The position numbers and the translations under genes are program-made. 64,000 nt of DNA from Thermincola ferriacetica (GTDB taxonomy: Bacteria > Bacillota > Thermincolia > Thermincolales > Thermincolaceae), in contig NZ_LGTE01000017.1 in NCBI RefSeq assembly GCF_001263415.1, positions 1-64,000 of the forward strand, read 5' to 3'. A model generated the notes under the pieces. That model was not told the DNA's origin and did no database searches. It was given only the letters and a program-made list of their open reading frames with translations. Each line of letters begins with the position of its first letter. Within the stretch, counting starts at the first letter, position 1. This document shows, in pieces, positions 34,448 through 42,784 of this stretch.

Positions 34448-35326
34448 ATGCTTTCACCGTCACAATTTAACCAAAAATCAGCATTCCTGATTATGGTAAT
34501 TTTGCTACAAGTTTTAATTTTTTTTGTAAACGGGTTCTGGGGCTATTTTTCTTTGTACCAAAAAGTTGCCAAACCCATGAAGACTATGTTTGGCTTCTCG
34601 TTAGCAGCCGGAGTAGTTCTGGGAATAGCGGCCATTTACCTGGTAAGGGAAATTATCAGGTTGGCGAAAAAGGAAAAAGAGGCGGAACTAAACCAGGCCT
34701 GTTTAAAAGAAAGCCAGGAGCTGGTCGGTATTTTACGCACCCATAGGCATGATTTTTTTAATCACCTACAGGTGATCATGGGTTCTATTCAATTGGGCAA
34801 AAAGGATCATGCCCTGCAGTATATTAAAGAAGTGACCGATCGTTTAAAAACAGACACCTCAATAAGTAACCTGGAACATCCGGAAATAGCAGCCCTCTTG
34901 CTGAAAAAAAGACATAATGCCGAGTCAAGGGGGATTCGGTTTTCCGTTGATCTGAAATCAAAGTTACTTGGCCTAAAGATTTCTGCTATTACTATATCTC
35001 AAATTATCGGCAATTTGATTGACCATGCTTTGGATGCGGCAGAAAACGTATCCGCTGACGACAGGCAGGTAAAAGTTACATTTAGTGAAAACGGCGAAGG
35101 TTTCTTTTTGGAAGTTGCCTGCCGGAGACCGTTAGTACCGGAACAATTAAGAGATAAAATTTTTGAAAAAGGTTTTTCCGCCAAAGGTTTGGAAGGCAGC
35201 GGTTTAGGTTTACATACGGTAAAAAAATTGACAGAAAAACACGGGGGAACTGTCAGCTTGACCGGTAATGAAGAAGTGGGGACGGTCTTTACCGTTTATT
35301 TTCCCCAAAAACAGCCGGCTAATTAG
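34448..35326 (+). CDS. Spo0B/AgrC-like sensor histidine kinase 2 (paralogue)
   Basis: This 292-residue paralogue of the preceding kinase has the same plan: two transmembrane helices (about 12-32 and 46-66), H-box LRTHRHDFFNHLQVIMGSI, N box NLIDHALDAAE and G box GSGLGLHTVKKLTEKHGG. The two proteins are similar along their whole length, pointing to tandem duplication followed by divergence. ATG 34448 follows AAATGGAGG. The last Asn of the N box is replaced by His here (DHA for DNA), which may affect ATP/Mg binding. Confidence 0.85.
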   Translation: MLSPSQFNQKSAFLIMVILLQVLIFFVNGFWGYFSLYQKVAKPMKTMFGFSLAAGVVLGIAAIYLVREIIRLAKKEKEAELNQACLKESQELVGILRTHRHDFFNHLQVIMGSIQLGKKDHALQYIKEVTDRLKTDTSISNLEHPEIAALLLKKRHNAESRGIRFSVDLKSKLLGLKISAITISQIIGNLIDHALDAAENVSADDRQVKVTFSENGEGFFLEVACRRPLVPEQLRDKIFEKGFSAKGLEGSGLGLHTVKKLTEKHGGTVSLTGNEEVGTVFTVYFPQKQPAN

Positions 35327-35338
35327 ATGCCGTATTGG

Positions 35339-35379
35339 GCACGCCGTAGGGTTTGCGTTACGGGGTGCTTTTTCTTTTT
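35339..35379 (+). terminator. intrinsic terminator after the kinase genes
   Basis: GCACGCCGTA (35339-35348) pairs with TTACGGGGTGC (35358-35368), followed by TTTTTCTTTTT. It ends the agr-like transcription unit before the his promoter. Confidence 0.8.
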
Positions 35380-35403
35380 GGTAGGGAGAAAGGCAATTCC
35401 GCC

Positions 35404-35432
35404 TTGACACTTATGGGGATGTATGGTAAGAT
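35404..35432 (+). promoter_or_regulatory. hisZ promoter
   Basis: TTGACA (35404-35409), a 17-bp spacer and TAAGAT (35427-35432), about 45 bp upstream of hisZ. Confidence 0.75.
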
Positions 35433-35441
35433 ATCTTTATC

Positions 35442-35459
35442 ACTTTAATATGTTAAAGT
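35442..35459. promoter_or_regulatory. dyad operator at hisZ
   Basis: ACTTTAA (35442-35448) and TTAAAGT (35453-35459) form a perfect dyad around TATG, just downstream of the -10 box. The same pattern, CTTTAA-N4-YTAAAG, occurs at the hisG promoter. A repressor bound here would block initiation. A YerC-type regulator is the candidate. Confidence 0.7.
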
Positions 35460-35477
35460 AGTAGAGGGGTGTGGATG

Positions 35478-36656
35478 ATGTCCAGGAGTTTTAAAACCGA
35501 AATACCTTCCGGTGTGAGGGACCTGATGCCGGGCGAAGCTTGGTGCAAAAGGGAACTGGAAAGAGAGATCAGTGATATTTTCAGGGCCTGGGGTTACCAG
35601 GAGGTTGTTACGCCGGCCTTTGAATATTTTGATGTTTTAAAGATAGGTCAGCGGGACGAACAGTTAGACCTTATGTATAAGTTTATTGACCGGCAGGGAC
35701 GGATTTTAGCCTTGCGTCCCGATATGACCACGCCAATAGCGCGGTTGACGGCATCGAGGCAAAAAAGGGGACCATTCCCCCTACGGCTTTTTTATATAGC
35801 AAATGTTTTCAGCTATGAAGAACCGCAGGCCGGGCGCCAGAGAGAGTATTACCAGGCCGGAGTAGAGCTTATAGGTTCAAGCAGCCCCGAAGCTGACGCC
35901 GAGGTGCTGGCCCTTACCGTGGAAGTTCTTAAAAAAATCGGCTTGCAAAATTTCAAATTGAGTGTAGGACAAATAGATATTTTTAATGGACTTATGGAAG
36001 AACTGGAAGTTGCCGAAGAGGTAAAAAAAGAAATAAAAACAACTATCAGCAACCAAAACTTTGTAGGTGTGGAAGAAATATTACATAACCAAAAACTACC
36101 GGAGAAAGAGATTGATAAGGTGATGCAGATAATTACCCTCCGCGGAAGCCGGCGGGAACTGGAAAGTATAAGGCCTATGCTTACAAGCGCCAAAGCTTTG
36201 AAGGCTTTAGATAACCTGGAGGAAGTCTTTGCCGTATTAACTGATTACAGGCTGGACCGGTATGTCGACCTGGATTTGGGGCTGTTGAGGGATTTTGATT
36301 ACTATACAGGTCTTGTTTTTGAAGGGTCGGCCCTGGGATTGGGGTTCCCCATTTGTGGGGGCGGTCGTTATGACGGTTTGCTTGGCCAGTTTGGTTTGCC
36401 ATGCCCGGCTACCGGTTTTGCCCTGGGGATAGAAAGGATTATGCTGGCTCTGGAACGCCAGGGACATTCCCGGGATTTCAAAAACCTGGATTATATCATT
36501 GAATATGAAAGCCACCGGCGCCTGGAGGCCTTTGATAAAGCTGCCCAATTGAGAGCAGAAGGTCACCGGGTAGTTACAAGAGACAGAAGATCCGGTGTCC
36601 GACTGAATTCTGAGGATTCCATGTTCAGCGATGCAAAGGTTATTACCTTGGATTGA
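35478..36656 (+). CDS. hisZ: ATP phosphoribosyltransferase regulatory subunit
   Basis: This 392-residue class II aminoacyl-tRNA-synthetase paralogue resembles HisRS but lacks the anticodon-domain activity. It binds HisG and confers histidine feedback. Features: PSGVRDLMPGEA near the N-terminus, RPDMTTPIARL, and a later GGGRYDGLLGQFG and ATGFALGIERI. GTG at 35469 and ATGs at 35475 and 35478 are all in frame; GAGGGG at 35464-35469 fits 35478 best. The short hisG further on confirms a HisZ-dependent system. Confidence 0.93.
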   Translation: MSRSFKTEIPSGVRDLMPGEAWCKRELEREISDIFRAWGYQEVVTPAFEYFDVLKIGQRDEQLDLMYKFIDRQGRILALRPDMTTPIARLTASRQKRGPFPLRLFYIANVFSYEEPQAGRQREYYQAGVELIGSSSPEADAEVLALTVEVLKKIGLQNFKLSVGQIDIFNGLMEELEVAEEVKKEIKTTISNQNFVGVEEILHNQKLPEKEIDKVMQIITLRGSRRELESIRPMLTSAKALKALDNLEEVFAVLTDYRLDRYVDLDLGLLRDFDYYTGLVFEGSALGLGFPICGGGRYDGLLGQFGLPCPATGFALGIERIMLALERQGHSRDFKNLDYIIEYESHRRLEAFDKAAQLRAEGHRVVTRDRRSGVRLNSEDSMFSDAKVITLD

Positions 36657-36681
36657 CATTTATCAAAATCCATGCTATAAT
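36653..36681 (+). promoter_or_regulatory. hisG promoter
   Basis: TTGACA (36653-36658), overlapping the end of hisZ, a 17-bp spacer and TATAAT (36676-36681) make a near-perfect internal promoter. Confidence 0.85.
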
Positions 36682-36690
36682 TTCATCATG

Positions 36691-36713
36691 TTAGCGCTTT
36701 AACGCGCTAAAGC
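36691..36713. promoter_or_regulatory. dyad operator at hisG
   Basis: GCTTTAA-CGCG-CTAAAGC (36696-36713) repeats the hisZ dyad pattern, with TTAGCGC added on the left (36691-36697) so that a second dyad, TTAGCGC/GCGCTAA, overlaps it. It lies 14 bp after the -10 box, in the position of a repressor site. Confidence 0.72.
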
Positions 36714-36733
36714 GAAAGGGGTCCTGGTGTTTT

Positions 36734-37387
36734 ATGGATGATTATTTATCTATAGCTATTCCCAAAGGCACACTATATAAGGATACGATCCGGGTTCTCA
36801 GGGAAGCCGGGCTCAACGTGGATGAACTGGAGACTGATTCACGGAAACTCTTTTTTGTCAACGAAGAAGACCGGGTAAAATATATCATTTGCCGCCCTAC
36901 CGATATTCCCACTTTTGTGGAGTACGGGGCAGCGGATCTGGGGTTTGTCGGCAAAGATACCATCGTGGAACAGAACAAGGACGTTTACGAACTTCTGGAT
37001 TTGAAATACGGGGCCTGCCGGTTCGTAGTGGCCGTTCCTGAAAAGACGGCCCAGGACGGACAATGGGAACAGATGACCCATGCCAGGGTAGCCACGAAGT
37101 TTCCGCGGGTGGCCCAAAATTATTTTGCTGCCGAAGGGAAGCAGATGGAAATTATCAAACTGCATGGCAACATAGAATTGGCGCCGTTGGTCGGCTTGTC
37201 CGAGATGATTGTGGATATTGTGTCCACGGGCCGGACTTTGCGGGAAAATAATCTGGTGGCTGTGGCTGAAATATTTAAGTCTACGGCCAGGCTGATTGCT
37301 AACCGGGTCAGCCACCGGCTGAAGAACAACAGAATCAATCCCTTGATTGGGCAGTTGAAAGAGGTTGTGGGAAAACTGAACGACTGA
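36734..37387 (+). CDS. hisG: ATP phosphoribosyltransferase, short form
   Basis: This 217-residue catalytic subunit commits PRPP and ATP to histidine. The short form lacks the C-terminal regulatory domain and needs HisZ. Motifs: IAIPKGTLYKDTIRVL at the N-terminus, VEYGAADLGFVGKDT, and the PRPP-binding VDIVSTGRTLRENNL. Start ATG 36734 has AAAGGGG upstream. It has its own promoter within the operon. Confidence 0.95.
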   Translation: MDDYLSIAIPKGTLYKDTIRVLREAGLNVDELETDSRKLFFVNEEDRVKYIICRPTDIPTFVEYGAADLGFVGKDTIVEQNKDVYELLDLKYGACRFVVAVPEKTAQDGQWEQMTHARVATKFPRVAQNYFAAEGKQMEIIKLHGNIELAPLVGLSEMIVDIVSTGRTLRENNLVAVAEIFKSTARLIANRVSHRLKNNRINPLIGQLKEVVGKLND

Positions 37388-37445
37388 ACAGGGCTTTAGG
37401 AAATTTGAACAGCTAAAGAAGTCTAAAGAAACGGGGGAAGGAAAA

Positions 37446-38741
37446 ATGATCAGAATTTTAAAAAGCGGCCAGACCGAGGTGGAAAAGGTATTAAACAAAG
37501 TATATGAAGACCAGGCCGTTTATGAACAGCGGGTAAGCGAAATTTTAAAGGAGGTACGGGAGAGAGGCGACGAGGCTGTGCTGGAATACACGGCTCGCTT
37601 CGATAAAGCCCGCTTAACGCCGGAAACTTTACGGGTTTCGGAAGAAGAAATCGAAGAAGCTTACCGGGTTATTGATAAAGATGTTTTGCCTGCCCTGCAA
37701 AAGGCCCGCGACAATATTGCCGCTTATCACGAAAAACAACTGCAAAAGTGTTGGTTTGACCCAGAAGAGGACGGCACTGTCCTGGGGCAGTTGGTACGCC
37801 CCCTGGAACGGGTTGGCATCTACGTACCCGGGGGTACGGCATCCTATCCTTCTTCTGTGCTGATGAATGCCGTGCCGGCAAAGGTGGCGGGAGTTAAAGA
37901 GATTGTTATGGTCGCTCCCCCAACGGCCGGGGGCCGGATTGATCCCTATTCGATAGTTGCTGCGGCGGAGGCCGGAGTTACGGAAATATATAAAGTTGGC
38001 GGCGCCCAGGCCGTGGCTGCGCTGGCTTACGGGACCCGGACCATAAGGAAGGTTGACCTTATTACAGGCCCCGGTAACATATACGTTACCCTGGCCAAAA
38101 AGATGGTTTACGGCCAGGTAAATATAGACATGCTGGCGGGACCGAGCGAAATCCTGATCATCGCAGATGCCTCAGCAGATCCCACTTATGTGGCGGCTGA
38201 CCTGCTTTCCCAGGCTGAGCACGATGTGCTTGCTTCGGCAGTTTTAGTTACTCCTTCCGAAAAATTGGCCCATGCCGTAAAAGCAGAAATTGAGCGCCAG
38301 GTATCATATTTGTCCAGGAAAGAGATTTTAACGGCTTCTTTGCGGGACTACAGCGCCATTATTGTGACTGACAGCCTTGCCGAAGCCATTGAAATGGCCA
38401 ACACTTATGCGCCCGAACACCTGGAACTGGCAGTGGAAAAGCCTTTTGACATTTTGGGAAAAATCAAAAACGCCGGAGCTGTTTTCATGGGTCATTACAC
38501 GGCCGAACCAGTCGGTGACTATTACGCCGGCCCCAACCATGTACTGCCCACAGGCGGTACGGCCCGCTTTTATTCTCCGTTAAATGTGGACACCTTTATG
38601 AAAAAAATGAGTATTATTGCCTATTCCCGGGATCGCCTGGGAAAAGTGGGCCAGGACATTGTCAAACTGGCAAAAGTGGAGGGTTTGGACGCCCACGCCA
38701 ATTCCATCCAGGTAAGGTTGGATAAATTAGCAAAAAAATAA
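37446..38741 (+). CDS. hisD: histidinol dehydrogenase
   Basis: This 431-residue enzyme oxidises histidinol to histidine in two NAD-dependent steps. Family signatures: YVPGGTASYPSSVLM, KVGGAQAVAALAYGT, ITGPGNIYVTLAKK, DMLAGPSEIL and QAEHDVLASAVLVT. The Zn-binding and catalytic residues occur in YAPEHLEL and PVGDYYAGPNHVLPTGG. It follows hisG by 58 bp. Confidence 0.95.
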   Translation: MIRILKSGQTEVEKVLNKVYEDQAVYEQRVSEILKEVRERGDEAVLEYTARFDKARLTPETLRVSEEEIEEAYRVIDKDVLPALQKARDNIAAYHEKQLQKCWFDPEEDGTVLGQLVRPLERVGIYVPGGTASYPSSVLMNAVPAKVAGVKEIVMVAPPTAGGRIDPYSIVAAAEAGVTEIYKVGGAQAVAALAYGTRTIRKVDLITGPGNIYVTLAKKMVYGQVNIDMLAGPSEILIIADASADPTYVAADLLSQAEHDVLASAVLVTPSEKLAHAVKAEIERQVSYLSRKEILTASLRDYSAIIVTDSLAEAIEMANTYAPEHLELAVEKPFDILGKIKNAGAVFMGHYTAEPVGDYYAGPNHVLPTGGTARFYSPLNVDTFMKKMSIIAYSRDRLGKVGQDIVKLAKVEGLDAHANSIQVRLDKLAKK

Positions 38742-38783
38742 AAGCCAATTAGCGAAAAAAAACAGACAAAAAGGAGTAGTAAT

Positions 38784-39869
38784 ATGAGCATACAATTTGA
38801 TGTCCGGACAAGGGTCAGGGAAGATCTGCGGGATTTGGTACCTTACGACACCCATCCCTATCCCAATGTCATCAGAATGGACTTAAACGAAAACCCCTAT
38901 CCTTTTCCGGAAGCGGTTTGCCAGGAAATTATCAAAAAACTGAACAGCGATGTTTTTACCCGGTATCCGGACCCCGGGGCGGTCGAACTCAGGCAGGCTT
39001 TGGCAGACTATAACGGGGTGGCGCCGGATAACCTCATAGCAGGTAATGGCTCCGATGAGCTGATCCAGCTCATCTATTTAACCTTTGGGGGTAATGACAG
39101 GACTGTATTAATACCGGTACCTACCTTCTCCATGTTCAAGATTCATGCCCGTATTACCGGTACAGGCGTTGAGGAAATGCGGACCGGCGAAGACTTTGCC
39201 GTACCTGTGCAAAAACTTGTGGAACGGGCCCGGGCAGGGATCGACATCGTTGTATTGGTTTCGCCCAATAACCCCACCGGGACAGTGATTCCACCGGAAG
39301 ACATCATGTATGTGCTCGAGAATACCAGCGCTCTTGTTATCGTAGATGAAGCCTATTTTGAATTTAAAAGGGAAACCATAGTTTCTCATTTAAACAGGTA
39401 TCCCAACCTTATAGTATTACGAACTTTCTCCAAGGCCTTCGGGCTGGCGGGCATGAGGGTTGGCTACCTGATTTCCAACGAATCAGTAATTAAGGAACTG
39501 AACAAAATAAAACAACCCTTTAATGTCAATTCTTTTTCCCAACTGGCTGCCAGGACAGCTCTCAAATACAGGCAACTTTTTGATGAACAAATAGGGATGA
39601 TTATTGAAGAAAGGGAAAAACTTTTCATGGAACTGCAAGGTTTAAGCGGTGTAACGGCTTTTCCCAGTCAGTCCAATTTCATCCTGTTCAGAACCCCGGT
39701 AAATTCGGATAAAGTGTATCAGGAACTGCTTAAAGGCGGCATCCTGATCAGGAATTTAGGAAAAGTGCCGGGTTTGGAAGATTGTCTGCGGGTAACCATT
39801 GGGAAAAAAGAGGAAAACGCAATTTTTTTGGAGAAATTAGGTGTAATTCTAAGGGATAACAAGGAGTGA
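38784..39869 (+). CDS. hisC: histidinol-phosphate aminotransferase
   Basis: This 361-residue PLP aminotransferase of fold type I has the substrate motif MDLNENPYPFP, the PLP-binding VSPNNPTGTV and VIVDEAYFEF, and the Schiff-base lysine in RTFSKAFGLAGMRVGY. AAAGGAG lies upstream of the ATG. Its end overlaps the hisB start region. Confidence 0.94.
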   Translation: MSIQFDVRTRVREDLRDLVPYDTHPYPNVIRMDLNENPYPFPEAVCQEIIKKLNSDVFTRYPDPGAVELRQALADYNGVAPDNLIAGNGSDELIQLIYLTFGGNDRTVLIPVPTFSMFKIHARITGTGVEEMRTGEDFAVPVQKLVERARAGIDIVVLVSPNNPTGTVIPPEDIMYVLENTSALVIVDEAYFEFKRETIVSHLNRYPNLIVLRTFSKAFGLAGMRVGYLISNESVIKELNKIKQPFNVNSFSQLAARTALKYRQLFDEQIGMIIEEREKLFMELQGLSGVTAFPSQSNFILFRTPVNSDKVYQELLKGGILIRNLGKVPGLEDCLRVTIGKKEENAIFLEKLGVILRDNKE

Positions 39870-40486
39870 TGGGTGTGGCTGGTAAAAGTAAAAAAGGGCA
39901 TGGCAGGACGGCGGAATATACAAGGACTACCACGGAGACCGACATTCAGGTAGCACTGAACCTGGACGGGAAAGGAAGCTATTTCCTTGATACCGGTGTT
40001 CCTTTTCTGGACCATATGCTGGCCCTGTGGTCCAAACACGGGCTTTTTGATTTAGATATCACTGCCCAGGGTGATACAGGCATAGATGACCACCATACGG
40101 TGGAGGACATAGGCATCTGCCTGGGACGGGCTTTTGCTGAAGCCTTGGGAGATAAAGTAGGGATCCGGCGGTACGGTACTGCTTTAGTGCCCATGGACGA
40201 GGCCCTGGCTATGGCGGTAGTGGACCTGAGCGGGCGTGGTTTCCTTGTTTTTGATGCGCAGCTTCCCTGCCAGAAGGTGGGTGACTTTGACACCGAACTG
40301 GTGGAGGAGTTTTTACGCGCTTTTGCCGTCAATGCCGAATTAACCCTGCATGTGAAACAGATGGCCGGGAAAAATACCCACCACATTATTGAGGCCATAT
40401 TTAAGGCCTTGGGCAGAGCCTTAAATGAAGCTTCGGCTATAGATGAAAACATTTCCGGCGTACTGTCAACCAAAGGGAGCTTGTAA
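39869..40486 (+). CDS. hisB: imidazoleglycerol-phosphate dehydratase
   Basis: This is the monofunctional IGPD (about 205 residues) with the two Mn-binding repeats DDHHTVEDIGI and KNTHHIIEAIF, and FLDHMLALWSKHG. The histidinol-phosphatase domain of the enterobacterial HisB fusion is absent, so that step must be done elsewhere. The exact start is uncertain: ATG 39869 overlaps the hisC stop, whereas GTG 39875 is better spaced from AAGGAG (39861-39866). Confidence 0.94.
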   Translation: MGVAGKSKKGHGRTAEYTRTTTETDIQVALNLDGKGSYFLDTGVPFLDHMLALWSKHGLFDLDITAQGDTGIDDHHTVEDIGICLGRAFAEALGDKVGIRRYGTALVPMDEALAMAVVDLSGRGFLVFDAQLPCQKVGDFDTELVEEFLRAFAVNAELTLHVKQMAGKNTHHIIEAIFKALGRALNEASAIDENISGVLSTKGSL

Positions 40487-40498
40487 GCGGAGGAACAT

Positions 40499-41104
40499 AT
40501 GATTGCTATTATCGATTATGGAATGGGTAATTTGCGGAGTGTACAAAAAGGATTTGAGAAGGTAGGCTTTCCTGCCGAGATTGTCACCGGGCCGGAGGCC
40601 GTTCTGCAGGCACAAGGCGTTGTTTTGCCAGGAGTGGGAGCCTTTGGCGATGCCATGCGGAACCTCAGGGCTGCCGGCTTTATTGAAGCTATCTACGAGG
40701 TTGTATCCCGGGGTACTCCCTTTCTGGGTATTTGCCTGGGCCTGCAGCTCATGTTTGAAGAGAGCGAGGAATGGGGCCTGCACAGGGGACTGGGTCTTTT
40801 TCCGGGCCGCGTCAAAAAGTTTCCTCCGGGCTTAAAAATTCCCCATATGGGCTGGAACCAGATAGAAATACAGCAAGAAACCCCTATTCTCAAGGGTATA
40901 CCCGATAAATCAGCTTTTTATTTTGTGCATTCCTATTATGTTGATGCCGGAGAAGATGTAACGCTGGCCAGAACAGAGTACGGCATACCATTTACGTCGA
41001 TAGCCGGAAACGACACTGTTTTTGGTATCCAGTTTCATCCGGAAAAGAGCAGCAAGTTAGGCTTGCAAATTTTAAAGAATTTTGGAGGTCTGGTATCATG
41101 TTAA
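40499..41104 (+). CDS. hisH: imidazole glycerol phosphate synthase, glutaminase subunit
   Basis: This 201-residue class I amidotransferase feeds ammonia to HisF. The catalytic triad is visible: Cys in GICLGLQLMFE, and His and Glu in GIQFHPEKSS. Also MGNLRSVQKGFEKVG at the N-terminus. GCGGAGG precedes the ATG, and its last codons overlap the hisA start by 7 bp. Confidence 0.95.
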   Translation: MIAIIDYGMGNLRSVQKGFEKVGFPAEIVTGPEAVLQAQGVVLPGVGAFGDAMRNLRAAGFIEAIYEVVSRGTPFLGICLGLQLMFEESEEWGLHRGLGLFPGRVKKFPPGLKIPHMGWNQIEIQQETPILKGIPDKSAFYFVHSYYVDAGEDVTLARTEYGIPFTSIAGNDTVFGIQFHPEKSSKLGLQILKNFGGLVSC

Positions 41105-41823
41105 TCATTCCGGCTATAGACCTGCGCAACGGCAAATGCGTCCGGTTGGTCGAAGGCAGGCTGGACAGGGAAACCATATATTCCGATGACCCGGCAGAGA
41201 TGGCCAGGAAATGGGCGGCCAAGGGAGCCAGGTTCCTGCACCTGGTAGACCTGGACGGAGCTTTTGCCGGTGAACCCAAAAATGTGGAAGCTGTCAGGAA
41301 GATCATTGCTGCTGTGGATATACCGGCTGAGTTGGGTGGCGGTATCAGGAACATGGATACCATTGATATGTACCTGGACATGGGGCTGAACAGGGTAATT
41401 CTGGGCACGGCTGCCATTTCTGATTCCCGGTTGGTGGAGAAGGCCTGCGCCAGGTACGGTGAAAGAATAGTGGTGGGTATTGATGCCAGGGACGGTTATG
41501 TGGCTGTTGAGGGTTGGGACCAGACGGCTGCCAAAAAGGCTGTGGACCTGGGCCGGGAAATGAAGGACCTGGGAGTCACCAGGATAATATATACCGATAT
41601 AAAGAGGGACGGCACATTGAAAGGTCCTAACCTGGAAAGCACCAGGGAAATGGCGGAGGCCACCGGCTTGAAAATAATTGCTTCCGGCGGTGTTTCTTCC
41701 CTGGAAGACCTGATTGCCGTCAGCCAACTGGAACCTTACGGCGTTGAAGCGGTAATTACGGGAAAAGCCCTTTATGATGGGCGTATAGATCTGGAAGAGG
41801 CGCTGAGGACAGTTGGCAGTTAA
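41098..41823 (+). CDS. hisA: ProFAR isomerase
   Basis: This 241-residue (beta-alpha)8 barrel isomerises ProFAR to PRFAR. The half-barrel signatures IPAIDLRNGKCVRLVEG, LHLVDLDGA, ELGGGIR and the later TDIKRDGTLKGPNL and ASGGVSS are present. The extreme C-terminus (…RTVGS, stop) is encoded inside a tandem heptamer array that starts at 41810, so the stop codon at 41821-41823 belongs to a repeat unit. Confidence 0.95.
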   Translation: MLIIPAIDLRNGKCVRLVEGRLDRETIYSDDPAEMARKWAAKGARFLHLVDLDGAFAGEPKNVEAVRKIIAAVDIPAELGGGIRNMDTIDMYLDMGLNRVILGTAAISDSRLVEKACARYGERIVVGIDARDGYVAVEGWDQTAAKKAVDLGREMKDLGVTRIIYTDIKRDGTLKGPNLESTREMAEATGLKIIASGGVSSLEDLIAVSQLEPYGVEAVITGKALYDGRIDLEEALRTVGS

Positions 41824-41970
41824 CAGTTGGCAGTTGGCAGTTAACAGTTGACAGTTAACAGTTGGCAGTTGGCAGTTAACAGTTGGCAGTTGACAGTTGA
41901 CAGTTAACAGTTGGCAGTTGGCAGTTGACAGTTGATAATTGAGAATTGATAGTTGGCAATTGTCAATTGG
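41810..41970 (+). repeat. tandem heptamer array CAGTTRR between hisA and hisF
   Basis: Eighteen perfect consecutive 7-bp units CAGTTGG, CAGTTAA or CAGTTGA fill 41810-41935, then five decayed units reach 41970. The two final bases vary only as GG, AA or GA, in a non-random order with recurring blocks. The array begins within hisA and includes its stop codon. It precedes a copy of the dispersed 20-bp motif and the hisF ribosome binding site. It is translatable only as low-complexity peptide. Confidence 0.95.
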
Positions 41971-41988
41971 AGCAACGATTGTTTCACC
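41969..41988 (+). repeat. dispersed 20-bp repeat copy
   Basis: GGAGCAACGATTGTTTCACC, directly after the heptamer array and 34 bp before hisF. Confidence 0.7.
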
Positions 41989-42022
41989 TTGCAGTGCCAA
42001 CGCATTAAAGGAGAGTATACAT

Positions 42023-42784
42023 ATGCTAATGAAGCGAATTATTCCCTGTCTTGATGTGACAGGTGGCAGGGTAGTAAAAGGGACTAACTTCGTTAATCTT
42101 AGAGATGCCGGAGATCCCGTGGAACTGGCTGCTCTTTATGACCGGGAGGGCGCTGACGAGCTCGTTTTCCTGGATATTACCGCCTCTTCCGACGGGCGGG
42201 CTACTATGGTAGACGTGGTCAGACGCACGGCGGAAGAAGTGTTTATTCCTTTTACCGTGGGAGGCGGGATCAGGACCATAGATGATATGCGGTTGATGCT
42301 GACAGCAGGCGCCGATAAAGTATCGGTAAATACCGCTGCTGTTCAGAATCCGGCCCTTATTGCGGAGGGAGCCGGTAAATTTGGTTCGCAATGTATCGTG
42401 CTGGCGGTGGATGCCAAAAGTACGGGAGAACCGGGAAAGTGGGAGGTATATATCCACGGGGGCAGAACGCCGACCGGCATCGATGTGCTGGAATGGGTAA
42501 AGAAAGCAGAGGAATTGGGAGCGGGGGAAATCCTGCTGACCAGCATGGACCGGGACGGCACCAAAATAGGTTTTGACCTGGCACTGACCAGGGCTGTGGC
42601 GGAAGCTGTCAATATTCCTGTTATCGCCTCCGGAGGAGTCGGCAATCTTCAGCACATTGCTGACGGATTTCTGGAGGGAAAAGCCGATGCTGCATTAGCT
42701 GCCTCTATCTTCCATTTTGGCGAGTATTCAATCAAGGAGTGCAAAGAGTTCTGTATCCAACGAGGGGTGGCGATGAGACTTTGA
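42023..42784 (+). CDS. hisF: imidazole glycerol phosphate synthase, cyclase subunit
   Basis: This 253-residue (beta-alpha)8 barrel joins PRFAR and ammonia to give IGP and AICAR. Features: [19 protein letters not shown] with the catalytic Asp, [27 protein letters not shown] and [14 protein letters not shown] with the second catalytic Asp. ATG 42023 is chosen because AAAGGAGAG lies 7 bases before and the product then begins in family register; the longer open frame runs into the repeat array. ATG 42029 is possible. Confidence 0.95.
   Translation: MLMKRIIPCLDVTGGRVVKGTNFVNLRDAGDPVELAALYDREGADELVFLDITASSDGRATMVDVVRRTAEEVFIPFTVGGGIRTIDDMRLMLTAGADKVSVNTAAVQNPALIAEGAGKFGSQCIVLAVDAKSTGEPGKWEVYIHGGRTPTGIDVLEWVKKAEELGAGEILLTSMDRDGTKIGFDLALTRAVAEAVNIPVIASGGVGNLQHIADGFLEGKADAALAASIFHFGEYSIKECKEFCIQRGVAMRL

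Noticed and set aside
41810-41970. Heptamer array as CRISPR or as coding sequence (minus-strand low-complexity frame)
   Set aside because: Units are 7 bp and contiguous with no spacers; the minus frame is a repeat-derived shadow without ribosome site.
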